In this document: in pieces, positions 1 to 9,263 of the stretch | Layout: the number at the start of each line of letters is the position of its first letter | How positions within the stretch are numbered: the stretch's first letter is position 1 | Assembly: GCA_947458155.1 (NCBI GenBank) | Contig: CANGZM010000005.1 | Coordinates: 1 to 38,371 of the forward strand | DNA length: 38,371 nucleotides | Direction of reading: 5' to 3' | From: Synechococcaceae cyanobacterium | GTDB lineage: Bacteria > Cyanobacteriota > Cyanobacteriia > PCC-6307 > Cyanobiaceae | Translations under genes and position numbers: made by a program | Notes under the pieces: generated by a model | Seen by the model: only the letters and a program-made list of their open reading frames with translations | Database searches by the model: none | What the model was told of the DNA's origin: nothing

Positions 1-11
1 CAGCCGCCCCC

Positions 12-847
12 TCAACCCCCACCATCACTTCCTCCACAACCCCCACCATCACCTCCTCCGCCAGCGCTAGGCGGCGGCGGCAGCCAGGTGTTGAAGTCGG
101 CGGCCAGGACCTCGGGCAACGCCGCCAAACCCAGAACGGAATAGTCCGTCAACAGGCCCGGCCCTTGCTCAGGGACAGTGGACAGTAGGTTTGTCGCTGA
201 ACGGTTCGATGGCCCGGCGTGGAGGACATCAGTCCCCACAACCCTGACAAATATATCAAAAATTGCAGGAAGCCGGTGGGATGGTTCAGCACCATGCCCA
301 TTTGTACGCGCACCAGGCCCAACGCCAACACGGGTCCCAATACCAGAAGCCAACAGCAACTGACCAACATGGCTTGGCGGGGGCGCATAACTAGACCCGT
401 ATCCACCAAGCGCTGACGAATGGGGACAAAGAGATTGGCCTCTCCCGCGACAGAACTGAGCACAGCGGCGACGGAACTGTTGCTGCACCGCAAACCCGAA
501 ACCACGGATTGCTCCACCGGATCTAACGACTGCCACTGATCGTTCTTCACCTTGGGGGTTTGGGTGGCTGGATCCAAGACAACCCTGCCTAGATCGAACA
601 ACTTGAGCAGGGCAGTCTGCACAACTTTGACCTCTTTGCCATCGAGATAAGCTGATTCATAGGCTGAGAGTTTATCTGAATTATGAGGATTTTAGATCAT
701 CGTGTGCCTCAGCCTTTCTCTTAATTTTCCCGTCAAAATGACCGCCAAAATGGCGATCAACCCATAGAACAAGAAAAAATCGGGACCGTTGAGGGAAAGC
801 GGGAATGAATTGTTCGGCTGACGGGCCGACTGGAAACCGGCCACCAT
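12..847 (-). pseudogene. TIGR04222-like membrane protein gene, apparently disrupted (in-frame TAA near 692-694 and a frameshift near 160-200)
   Basis: Start-like segment '..LNGPDFFLFYGLIAILAVILTGKLRERLRHTMI*' (ORF 692..1075) continues in the same frame after the TAA as 'NPHNSDKLSAYESAYLDGKEVKVVQTALLKLFDLGRV..' (ORF 149..622). It then continues in another frame as '..LLSTVPEQGPGLLTDYSVLGLAALPEVLAADFNTWLPPPPSAGGGGDGGGCGGSDGGG*' (ORF 12..536), the Gly/Cys-rich tail typical of the family. True start is uncertain. Confidence 0.6.
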
Positions 848-956
848 CAGGGAAAGGGCCCCCAGTCCAAAGGCAAGCCGAAGGGAGGGGAAGCGAATCG
901 CGGCCAGCCGAATCAGCCGCAGGGGCCAAGTAGGGCGCGGGATCAGCCAATGGCGA

Positions 957-1454
957 TCAGCATTGAGCCTCACCAATCGGCTGACTAAGGCGAAATTCAC
1001 CTCCAAGGGGGGGCCAGATGTCCGCGGGGGGCTGCTCGCCAAAACCGGACCGGTAACTCTCCAGGGTTTGGGCATACGAGCGTTTCATGGTCTGCTGCTC
1101 ACCCCTGCCGCCCCCGGAGGGATGGTGATGGAGCGCCGTACCCAGAACCCGGGGGCAAAAGTCCTCCCAATAGGTGTGGGTCCATAGCAGATGCTGGTGC
1201 CAGGCCTGATCCACCGGGTTGGAGGGACTGACAGGATGGCCAGCCTTCACCGCCAGATAAACAAAGCGACGATATTCGTCGATGACACGATGGGCATGGT
1301 TCAAGGTCCAGCAGTTTTCACGGGCAAGTTTACGGGCGAAAGATGGGGGAGATCCTGGTGGTTCAAAGGCATAGGACTGCAGGGCCATATAGAGCCGATC
1401 AGAATCCCTCTTGCTACCAAACAAATCTGGATTGGGAGATAATAGATCGAGCAT
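957..1454 (-). CDS. Glycine-rich-domain-containing-protein (GRDP)-like protein
   Basis: 'NPVDQAWHQHLLWTHTYWEDFCPRVLGTALHHHPS' motif and size match GRDP-like proteins. Confidence 0.65.
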   Translation of the reverse strand: MLDLLSPNPDLFGSKRDSDRLYMALQSYAFEPPGSPPSFARKLARENCWTLNHAHRVIDEYRRFVYLAVKAGHPVSPSNPVDQAWHQHLLWTHTYWEDFCPRVLGTALHHHPSGGGRGEQQTMKRSYAQTLESYRSGFGEQPPADIWPPLGGEFRLSQPIGEAQC

Positions 1455-1702
1455 GAGTACGAGGGGGAAGAGACTAGCTTCATCCTGAAGTGCCTCTATT
1501 TTTCGTCAATAGTGGGCCAATAGAAACAAGTGCAAGAATGGGTAAATCAGCCAGGCTCAGCTATGCTGGCCGGCTAGATTGATGCCATCAATGAAGGAGT
1601 AAAATCCAGGATTCGACATAATGAGTCTTCAAATCTGAGCCAAGACTGCTGCAAAACCGTGTTCGATCAGCCCCAGGGGATTAACCGCGTGGGCCTGCCG
1701 TT

Positions 1703-3019
1703 TTAGCTGCGGTTGCGGGGCGGTAGGGGTGAGCCAAATCGCAGGGCCTGGCGCCAACGTCCGGCCTGGATCCAGGCCCCGGCGGCCACCAAGGCCAAAG
1801 CCAGGCAGGCGGCCCCGGCAGGGGTGGGGCCCCACCAAGCGGCGGCCACCAAGGCCAGGGCCGTTGCCACTAAGGCGCCAGGCCGCAGCAGCGCCAAGCG
1901 CCGATCGGCCGAGCTGCAGCTGCGGCAGTGGCGGGTGTGGCTCTCATAACGCTCCAGCAGGGGTTGGACGCCAAGCCGATCCGGCAGGGGCGTCTGGGGG
2001 AACGGACCGCCGCCCACCCGATCCACCCATTCGTGCAGGGCACGGACGTAGAGATCGGAGCGGGTGGCCAAGTAGCAGGCCTGGGCGAGGGAGGTGCCAC
2101 CGCCCCTCTCCTCCAGCACCCGCTCTTGCCAATGCAGGAACAGCTGGTCGTCTTCGAGCACCACGTGGTTGCCGAGGTGTTGCAACCACTCGGGCCGCAG
2201 TTTCAGCAACCGACCTGGCCAGGGGGAGCCGAAGAAAAAGGGCAACCGCACAAACAGTCGGCAGGACCCTCTGTGGATCGGGGTGGCGTAGACCACCGTC
2301 TGGAAACGGGTGCCCCCCTTGGTGGTGAGGTCATGGATCATCAGGCTGGGGCCTGTGAACACGGTGGTCTGGCTGCCAAGACTGCCGCGGCGGGGCCCTT
2401 CCTGCCATAGACCACGGAACCCCTCCGTTCCACTGGCGGTGAGTTCAAGGTCCACCGGACCGGCAGTCTCACGCTTGCCCACAGTGGCGTGGTGGGTGAA
2501 AGGCACATGGCTCACATCGAGCACGTTCTCCAGCAGGGTGAGGGCGTCGTAGGGCAAATCGCGGAAGGAATCCTGGACGGTCCAGGCGGTCGGATTCTCT
2601 TGCAGCACTGGCACCAGGGGCAAGGGCACGGCGTCGGCCGCAGCGGGATCACCGCTGAACACAAACAGCAGACCTTGGGCGGCGGCGGTGGCGTAGGACC
2701 GGCAACGGCTGCGCAGGGTGTCGATGCTGGCGCCAGGATTGGCCTGGGGGATGGTGGTGCAGCGCCCCTCACCGTCAAAGCACCAACCGTGGTAAGGGCA
2801 CTCCAGCTCGCCCTGGTCATTGAGGCGCCCCTGGGAGAGGGGCACGAGCCGGTGGGGGCAGACATCGGCGAACGCCCGCCAACGCCCGGCCTGGCGGTCG
2901 TGCCAGAGGACCAAATCCTCGGCAAGCAAAGTGAAGGCAGTGGGACGGTCCTGCGGCAGATCCTTGAGGAAGGCCACCGGGTACCAACTGCGGCGCCAGA
3001 TCAAATCGTCGGCAGGCAT
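1703..3019 (-). CDS. Rieske 2Fe-2S oxygenase, pheophorbide a oxygenase (PaO)/TIC55/PTC52-like
   Basis: Rieske motif 'CPHRLVPLSQGRLNDQGELECPYHGW', mononuclear iron motif 'ENVLDVSHVPFTHH', C-terminal 'HTRHCRSC' CxxC and hydrophobic tail. Start chosen at MPADDLIWRRSWYPV. Confidence 0.88.
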   Translation of the reverse strand: MPADDLIWRRSWYPVAFLKDLPQDRPTAFTLLAEDLVLWHDRQAGRWRAFADVCPHRLVPLSQGRLNDQGELECPYHGWCFDGEGRCTTIPQANPGASIDTLRSRCRSYATAAAQGLLFVFSGDPAAADAVPLPLVPVLQENPTAWTVQDSFRDLPYDALTLLENVLDVSHVPFTHHATVGKRETAGPVDLELTASGTEGFRGLWQEGPRRGSLGSQTTVFTGPSLMIHDLTTKGGTRFQTVVYATPIHRGSCRLFVRLPFFFGSPWPGRLLKLRPEWLQHLGNHVVLEDDQLFLHWQERVLEERGGGTSLAQACYLATRSDLYVRALHEWVDRVGGGPFPQTPLPDRLGVQPLLERYESHTRHCRSCSSADRRLALLRPGALVATALALVAAAWWGPTPAGAACLALALVAAGAWIQAGRWRQALRFGSPLPPRNRS

Positions 3020-3213
3020 CGCAGCACAGGGATGGAGAAGACGATGCTGGCAGGATTTGATCAGCACTGGGCCGCAAGTACCCAGGATGATGGATTTATC
3101 GGCAGTTCACGGTGGCGTGGGGACCGCCTACATGTGGTAGGTGTGACGACTGATTGTCTGGAAGGACAGTATGCCATTCAATTTCTGGCCCGACATCACT
3201 AGGCGCTGGCTAG

Positions 3214-4113
3214 CTAGAACCCAGGAGGACATAGGCGAATTTCAGGATATTGCTCGGCCCATGGCCGTAAGCGATCGTGGAGAACCTGCCTCAAATTTTG
3301 GCAAAGGGGATGGTTGGCAAACTCTTTTTTAACGACAAGAAAATCACCGCACTCCATGTCCAGCTTGTAGGGCAATACCTTCTGAGTTGAATTATGTAAA
3401 TTGGCACTAAAAATAGAAGCAAAAGAGGTTGTTAGTTCCGTTTCATTCCTGCCCTCCCATTTTTCCATATCATAGCGAAAAATACTTGAAGGTGAATTCC
3501 ATAGTCCCAGGCTTTTTGCATAGTCTTCAAAAATCGGGAAAGCCCCTTCTGGCAGGGCAAGGGAGGGGTATGCAGCTATGTCTTCTAAGGTTAACTCCCG
3601 GTTGATCGAAAAGAGTGGATGGGATTCAACCGTGATCAGGTAGCAGGGGAAGTAGGCCAGGGGAAAGCTGGCTAATGTGCTGTCATCGGCAGCCGGGCAA
3701 TCCGAGAAGGGTGCAATCAAAGCATCCAGTACGCCATCGCGGAGCATGGAGAGGGGTTGGGCCACATGCATGAAGTCATGGTTGCCCAAGACATAGTCTT
3801 CTATCGGTGTTGAAAAGTAGGCTCGCCCTGACCAGAACATCGCATCAACTCTCAATGGGCGATAGCTTTTCCAGCGATGATGCTGGTGAACATTTCGCTC
3901 TAGATTGATCAGGTCTGTGTTGCCAGTGATAACGTACTCGTTATTTACTTTTTTTACATTTAAGAAAAAAGCTTCACAGCATTTATGAAGGTTGCGACTG
4001 ATTGTGGATTGGTTGAGACCTGTCCGCTTGGCAACTTCATCGCCTGTGCGGAGCCACATCAGATAATCGAGGCAAGCAAGGGTGTGAATTTCTACCATGA
4101 TTAAACTGTCCAA
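3214..4113 (-). CDS. LysR-like transcriptional regulator (HTH plus substrate-binding domain)
   Basis: N-terminal HTH 'GDEVAKRTGLNQSTISRNLHKCCEAFF' followed by a periplasmic-binding-like effector domain. Confidence 0.65.
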   Translation of the reverse strand: MDSLIMVEIHTLACLDYLMWLRTGDEVAKRTGLNQSTISRNLHKCCEAFFLNVKKVNNEYVITGNTDLINLERNVHQHHRWKSYRPLRVDAMFWSGRAYFSTPIEDYVLGNHDFMHVAQPLSMLRDGVLDALIAPFSDCPAADDSTLASFPLAYFPCYLITVESHPLFSINRELTLEDIAAYPSLALPEGAFPIFEDYAKSLGLWNSPSSIFRYDMEKWEGRNETELTTSFASIFSANLHNSTQKVLPYKLDMECGDFLVVKKEFANHPLCQNLRQVLHDRLRPWAEQYPEIRLCPPGF

Positions 4114-4267
4114 GACGACAGAAAGTGCGGATTGAAAAATGCCTAGAACTTAAACCAAAAACGCACTATTCTTATTTGTAGAAAACTGCCTGGTCATAAC
4201 AGTTGCTGCCGATTTCGCTCCGACCCATGTCTTGCGGAGGGCTAAGCCAGGGGCTGCGAGAACCCTT

Positions 4268-4540
4268 TCAAGACAAGATCTGGACGCATTCCGCGTCATC
4301 AAAACGGCTAGCCATACGTTCCAGCTTGTGGCGTTCTTCGTTAGTTCGGGTGCAGGCAAAGCCGTAACGAACCCGCACCCGCTCGGAGGCCTCCTGGAGG
4401 GCAGCGATTCCCTGGATTCTGAGGGTGGATACCGGCAGGCTTTGGCCGGGCCGCAGCCGCTGCAGGATCACTGTCGAAGGGGAATAAAGAGCGCTGGTGC
4501 TGCCATCCGGCCACTCCAGGGTGAGATGAACTTCAGGCAT
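4268..4540 (-). CDS. MSMEG_0570 family nitrogen starvation response protein (Nit1C cluster)
   Basis: 'MPEVHLTLEWPDGSTSALYSPSTVI..YGFACTRTNEERHKLERMASRF' and position in the cluster. Confidence 0.8.
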   Translation of the reverse strand: MPEVHLTLEWPDGSTSALYSPSTVILQRLRPGQSLPVSTLRIQGIAALQEASERVRVRYGFACTRTNEERHKLERMASRFDDAECVQILS

Positions 4541-4636
4541 GGATGTCCCTCAGCAATTCACTGATTCTGACCTGACGGCCCCAGGCAACCCGTAAATTCG
4601 ATGATGCGAAAATGTCATATTGATGAAGTCGAAAAG

Positions 4637-5698
4637 TCATCTGGTTGAAGCGGTAAAGCCCGTCAAGGCTTCCCCTCCTGGCCACAGCAGCGAGCGGGCC
4701 CCGGCCTGGATCAACGCCACCGACGCCGGGCCTGGCCCGAAGCGGCCGATAGGCCCGCACCACAGCTCGGGGTGGGGCGCCACGGCGGCCTCCAGATCGG
4801 CGCTGGCGGCTGGGTCTACCACCAGCAAGTAGCCATAGCTGGGGAAACAGGTCAGCCAGGCTTCCAGCGCCACCCCAGGAGGCGATTCGATGGCTTCCAG
4901 GTCAAGCTGCAAATGGCACCCGGCCGCCTCCGCCAACATCACCGCCGTTCCGGCGATGCCGCCCATGCTCACGTCCTTGGCGGCCCGTACCACCCCCGCA
5001 CCGGCCAGTTGCACCAGCAGCTCAAGGTGGGCCCGCAGGCGCGGGGGATCGGCTTGGGTCGCCGCATCCCAGAAGGGGTAGTGGCGATGGAAAGCGCCTT
5101 GGTGGTTTGCCAGCAGACAGCAGATCTGCCCCGGCCGCGCCAGCCGGGCCGAGAGCACAGGCCCCGGGGCCGTGCCCAACACCGCTACCGAGAGGGCCGT
5201 GTAAGGGCTCTGCAGGTTGGTATGGCCCCCCACCATCGGTACCCCGAATTTGTCGCAGGCAAAGCCCATCCCCTCCAGCAACGCCTGAGCAGGTTCCGGC
5301 CCCTGGCTCCAGAGGCTGTTGACCAGGGCCAGGGGCCGCCCGCCCATGGCGGCGATGTCGTTGAGGTTCACCAGCACGGCACTCCAGCCGGCGAACCAGG
5401 GGTCCTCGGCCACCAGCTGGGGGTGCAAGCCTTCGCAGGCCAGCAACAGGGGACCCGGGACTGCCGGCACCAAGGCGGCGTCATCCCCCAGGCCCGCCGC
5501 CGCCCCCAACGCAGGGAAGGGGTGGTGGGCAAAGAGGCTTGCCGGTGCCTGGATGTCACGCTTGCCCAGCAATCCTTCCAGTTGGGACAATCGCTGGACC
5601 AAGCCGTCCAGATCGGCCTCCGCCCTGCTTCGGTCCCTCTGGTTCTGATGCGCCCCGCCGCTGGCCTCGCCTTCCAGGCCGTCTGCTTGTGACCTCAT
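4637..5698 (-). CDS. sll0787/MSMEG_0567 C-terminal-type AIR synthase-related protein
   Basis: 'GDDAALVPAVPG..LLACEGLHPQLVAEDPWFAGWSAVLVNLNDIAAMGGRPLALVNSLW' and 'VVGGHTN' type AIR-synthase motifs. Start at MRSQADG gives a 4-bp ATGA overlap with the upstream GNAT gene. Confidence 0.85.
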   Translation of the reverse strand: MRSQADGLEGEASGGAHQNQRDRSRAEADLDGLVQRLSQLEGLLGKRDIQAPASLFAHHPFPALGAAAGLGDDAALVPAVPGPLLLACEGLHPQLVAEDPWFAGWSAVLVNLNDIAAMGGRPLALVNSLWSQGPEPAQALLEGMGFACDKFGVPMVGGHTNLQSPYTALSVAVLGTAPGPVLSARLARPGQICCLLANHQGAFHRHYPFWDAATQADPPRLRAHLELLVQLAGAGVVRAAKDVSMGGIAGTAVMLAEAAGCHLQLDLEAIESPPGVALEAWLTCFPSYGYLLVVDPAASADLEAAVAPHPELWCGPIGRFGPGPASVALIQAGARSLLWPGGEALTGFTASTR

Positions 5699-6327
5699 GC
5701 CGCCATCAGGCCAGGGCGCCGTTGGCTTGCAGGCTCGTAATAGGCCAGATCGGCCTCCATCAGATGGTGGCGGACGCCGCGGATGTCCATGGACTCCAGC
5801 GAGTGCCAGTGCAGGCGCTCGAAAAAACGCACGTTCTGGAGTTGCACCGTCGCCAGGAAGCGCTGGGCGCCCCAACCGTGGGCCGTCGTCACGGCCTTCC
5901 AAATCAGCCCCTTGCCGATCTGGTTCTGGCGGCGGTAGCTGTCCTTCACCCCCAACCGCCCGCCGTACCAGATTCCGGCTTTCTCCTCCAGGATCCGCAC
6001 CACCCCAACCACCCCGAAGAACTGGGCGGCGCCGGGATAGATGGCGGCGATGGGGTAGGCGTGGTCATCCCGGTCATCGCGGTCGTGCTCTTCGAAGAGG
6101 TGCTGCTCCTGGCAGAAGATGGTGCTGCGCAGTTGCCAGTAGCCCTGCATCAGCGGGGAGGTGGTTTGTAACAGGTGGAAGGAGAAAAGGCCGGAATGGG
6201 TCGTCGGCGAGAGTCGAAAATCTTCCGCATCGACGCCAATGCCCAAGCGCACAGAAGGGGTAAAGGCCGCCGGTGCCGAACAGGGACTGGAGCCGATCTT
6301 GAGGCTGTTGCCGTCCAGGAAAGGCAT
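5695..6327 (-). CDS. MSMEG_0567-type GNAT family N-acetyltransferase
   Basis: 'YWQLRSTIFCQEQHLFEEHDRDDRDDHAYPIAAIY..GVVGVVRILEEKAGIWYGGRLGVKDSYRRQNQIGKGLI'; cluster position. Confidence 0.85.
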   Translation of the reverse strand: MPFLDGNSLKIGSSPCSAPAAFTPSVRLGIGVDAEDFRLSPTTHSGLFSFHLLQTTSPLMQGYWQLRSTIFCQEQHLFEEHDRDDRDDHAYPIAAIYPGAAQFFGVVGVVRILEEKAGIWYGGRLGVKDSYRRQNQIGKGLIWKAVTTAHGWGAQRFLATVQLQNVRFFERLHWHSLESMDIRGVRHHLMEADLAYYEPASQRRPGLMAA

Positions 6328-6329
6328 GG

Positions 6330-7436
6330 TTAGGCCTGCTGTTCAAACAAAGCCAGGGCGGAGCAGGCCCCGCATTTGGCGCAGCCCGCCGCCATCGCCT
6401 CCGCCCGCAGGTCGGAGGCCCGCAGCAGTGCCGCTACGGCCGTGTACACCTCAACCATGAAGGCGGTGCTGGGGGCTGGATGGTCTTGCAGGGGTGTGCC
6501 GGCAATGGGCACAAAAGGCACGACGAAGGGATAGACCCCCAGCTGAATGAGGCGTTCGCTACAACTAATCAGACTCTCAGCGCTGTCGCCCAGGCCCGCC
6601 AGCAGGTAGGTGGTCACCTGGCCGCGGCCGAACACCGCCACCGCCTGGCCAAAAGCTTCGAAATAGCGATCGAGGCTGAGTTCCGATTTGCCCGGCAGGA
6701 TTCGGCGCCTTACCGCTGCTTCCACCACCTCAAGGTGCATACCGAGGCTGTCCACACCCGCGTCTTTCATCAGCCGATACCAGCTGGGGTCCTCCGGCGG
6801 CTCGCACTGGCCCTGGATCGGCAGATCCACCCGCGCCTTGACGGCCAGGGCGGTTTCGGCCATCAGCCGGGCGCCCCGGTCTTCGCTGTTGGGGGTGCCG
6901 GTAGTCATCACCAGTTGGCGCACGCCATCGAGCCGCACGGCCGCTTCCGCCACTTCGGCCACCTGCTGGGGTGTTTTGCGCACCAGCGTGCGCCCCTCCT
7001 CCAGGGATTGCTCGATGGCACAGAACTGGCACGATTGGCTGCGGTCACGAAAACGAATGCAGGTTTGCTGCAGGGTGGTGGCCAGCACATCGCGGCTGTG
7101 CAGCAGGGCGATGGCGCGGTAGGGGATGCCCTCTACTGTCTCTAGGCCATAAAAAGCTGGTTCGGGCGGGACCTGGACCTGGGCCAGCACGGTGGAAGCC
7201 CCTTGGGCCAGGCTTAAGGAGCCGTCGGCTGCGCTGTGCAGCTGGTAGGGCGACGCCTGGGAGCGGGCGTTGTAAACCGGCACCATCACGGTGGTGCCGT
7301 CGATCGTCAGGGCCCGGTGGTCGGAAGGACCGGCTCCCCCCCGGCGTCCCTGGTTGCCCGGCACGGCCGGATCGACCACGCCATGGACTTGCAATTCGGT
7401 GAGCAGGGTGCCCAAGCGGGGCTCAGTGTCAGCCAT
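6330..7436 (-). CDS. MSMEG_0568 family radical SAM protein
   Basis: 'CIRFRDRSQSCQFCAIEQSLEEGRT' radical-SAM-type Cys cluster and 'CAKCGACSALALFEQQ' C-terminus. Start MADTEPRLGTLL overlaps the nitrilase stop. Confidence 0.88.
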   Translation of the reverse strand: MADTEPRLGTLLTELQVHGVVDPAVPGNQGRRGGAGPSDHRALTIDGTTVMVPVYNARSQASPYQLHSAADGSLSLAQGASTVLAQVQVPPEPAFYGLETVEGIPYRAIALLHSRDVLATTLQQTCIRFRDRSQSCQFCAIEQSLEEGRTLVRKTPQQVAEVAEAAVRLDGVRQLVMTTGTPNSEDRGARLMAETALAVKARVDLPIQGQCEPPEDPSWYRLMKDAGVDSLGMHLEVVEAAVRRRILPGKSELSLDRYFEAFGQAVAVFGRGQVTTYLLAGLGDSAESLISCSERLIQLGVYPFVVPFVPIAGTPLQDHPAPSTAFMVEVYTAVAALLRASDLRAEAMAAGCAKCGACSALALFEQQA

Positions 7437-8541
7437 GGGCCACCTCCCCAGCCAAAGCAAGGCCGCTGGGACGCTCGGGTGCCAGCGGCTCCGGCGCAGG
7501 TGATGCCGCTTGGAGAGGCTGAAAGGAGTGGGGGGGAGAGAAAGAGGGGGGGGGCGGAATGGTTGCGGGCTGGGCCGAAGCGGGGACGGCAGGCGAGCCC
7601 GGGGCGGCGGCCAGGGGGGCTGGTTCGTGGTGGCTGTGGGGCCGGCGGTCATGGCGCAGTCCCAGCAGGTCGGGCCGGCTGTAGTGCCCGACGCTGTCCA
7701 TCATGCGTTTGCGCTTGGTTATTAGGTCGAAGTCGAGCTCGGCGATGGCCAGGCCCTCGCCCTCGCCCAGGGGTCCGGCCAGGTAGCGGCCCTCCGGACT
7801 GATTACCGCCGTGTGGCAGCCCCCCTGGAAGGCCCGCTGTAATGAGACATCGGGCGTGATGCTGGCGTAGTCGCTGGGATCGAGCCAGGCGGTGCTGCAC
7901 ACCACAAAACAACCGGCTTCCAGGGCATGGTGCCGCATAGTCACCGCCGTCTGCTCAGTGAAAATGGGGCCCACCAGGGACCCCGGAAACTGGGCGCAAT
8001 GGATTTCTTCCCCCTGGGTCATCAAGGCGAAGCGAGCCAGGGGGTTGTAGTGCTCCCAGCAGGCCAGGCTGCCGATACGGCCCAGGTCGGTGGCTACCAC
8101 CTGGAGGCCGGCCCCATCCCCTTGGCCCCAGACCATGCGCTCATGATAGGTAGGTGTAATTTTGCGACGTTTAAGCAGCAACTCCCCCTTGTCATCGATC
8201 AGCAATTGGGTGTTGTAAAGGCTGCCCCCATCCCGTTCGTTGATGCCCAACAAAACATGCAGGCGCCACTGGCGCGCCGCGGCGGCAATGCGGGCCACCT
8301 CGGGCCCCTCCACGACGACGGCCTCTTCGTAGAGCTTGAGATGGGCGCGGCCCATCAGCACCGCCGGCTCAACAAACGAGAAATAGGGGTAATAGGGCAG
8401 AAAAGTCTCTGGAAAAACAACCAACCTCACACCTGCGGCCGCAGCCTCGGCCATGGCCGCCAGCACCCGGGCGACCGAGCCCTCCAGACTGAAGAGCACC
8501 GGTCGGATTTGGGCGGCGGCTACGAGGATTGGATCGGCCAT
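7429..8541 (-). CDS. nitC: Nit6803 family nitrilase (NitC of the Nit1C cluster) with Pro/Ala-rich C-terminal tail
   Basis: Nitrilase Glu-Lys-Cys motifs: 'VVFPETFLPYYPYFSF', 'KRRKITPTYHERMVWGQGDG', 'GSLACWEHYNPLARFAL'. Confidence 0.92.
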   Translation of the reverse strand: MADPILVAAAQIRPVLFSLEGSVARVLAAMAEAAAAGVRLVVFPETFLPYYPYFSFVEPAVLMGRAHLKLYEEAVVVEGPEVARIAAAARQWRLHVLLGINERDGGSLYNTQLLIDDKGELLLKRRKITPTYHERMVWGQGDGAGLQVVATDLGRIGSLACWEHYNPLARFALMTQGEEIHCAQFPGSLVGPIFTEQTAVTMRHHALEAGCFVVCSTAWLDPSDYASITPDVSLQRAFQGGCHTAVISPEGRYLAGPLGEGEGLAIAELDFDLITKRKRMMDSVGHYSRPDLLGLRHDRRPHSHHEPAPLAAAPGSPAVPASAQPATIPPPPSFSPPHSFQPLQAASPAPEPLAPERPSGLALAGEVAHG

Positions 8542-8622
8542 GGGCTGGCGAGTGAGGCTGCGGGGGTTAAGGAAAGGAGTACAGGTGAGGTAGGGCTCAA
8601 CCCGCCATTGATTGGGCTGGCT

Positions 8623-9105
8623 TTAGAGGGTCCAGGTGTCCAGAATAAAGGCCCCTTCCTTACGATGCAGCAAAATAATGTCCAGCACATCCAGGGGGTT
8701 GACCGGAGTGATGCCGGGAATCAGGGCCCCTTCACCATGGCCGTAAAGCGCTTGGAGGGCGAAACGGCAGGCATAGACCTTGCCCCCTTGGTCCATGAAT
8801 TTTTGCAGGCGGGCGTTGAAGTTGAGATGGCCATCAAAGGCAGCATCACCCAATTTAGGGAAACCGCGCTGCACCCCCAAAGTGACGCCAGGCCCATAGA
8901 GAAGAATCGAGGTTTCAAAGCCTTTGTTAATCAGGCGACTGGCTTGGAGTAAATTAACCAAACCAATCGAACCTTCAAAGGCAACTGTATGGAAAGTGAC
9001 CAGGGCTTTTTCACCAGGTTCCGCTTTGACATCGGGGAAGACTTTTTGCTCGTAATCAACAAGAAAATCCCCCGGCTGATTGGCGGGACGGGTCACTTCA
9101 GGCAT
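8623..9105 (-). CDS. MSMEG_0572/sll0783 family nitrogen starvation response protein
   Basis: '[54 protein letters not shown]' and first position in the nitrilase cluster. Confidence 0.88.
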   Translation of the reverse strand: MPEVTRPANQPGDFLVDYEQKVFPDVKAEPGEKALVTFHTVAFEGSIGLVNLLQASRLINKGFETSILLYGPGVTLGVQRGFPKLGDAAFDGHLNFNARLQKFMDQGGKVYACRFALQALYGHGEGALIPGITPVNPLDVLDIILLHRKEGAFILDTWTL

Positions 9106-9165
9106 GGGGAGCAGGGCCAGGGGCGCAGAACTGGGGCAGATTGCACGGCCAGCCCCTAAGTTTGT

Positions 9166-9209
9166 GTAGCGATTGCAACCAGTCCGATTAATTTGGTGGC
9201 TATGGCTAC
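9166..9209. promoter_or_regulatory. Two near-consensus NtcA-like boxes (GTAN8AAC 9166-9179; GTGN8TAC 9196-9209) in the divergent intergenic region
   Basis: Each matches 5 of 6 fixed bases of GTAN8TAC; located between the divergent halves of the Nit1C cluster. Confidence 0.3.
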
Positions 9210-9263
9210 CGGAATTTAGCCATTTTCACATCAGAATTCTTTTATTCCTTTGGCCGATTCGCT

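Noticed and set aside
173-186. GGACAGT x2 tandem as the cause of the TIGR04222 frameshift
   Set aside because: A 7-bp insertion shifts the frame by +1, but the observed change requires -1 (or +2), so it cannot explain the lesion alone.
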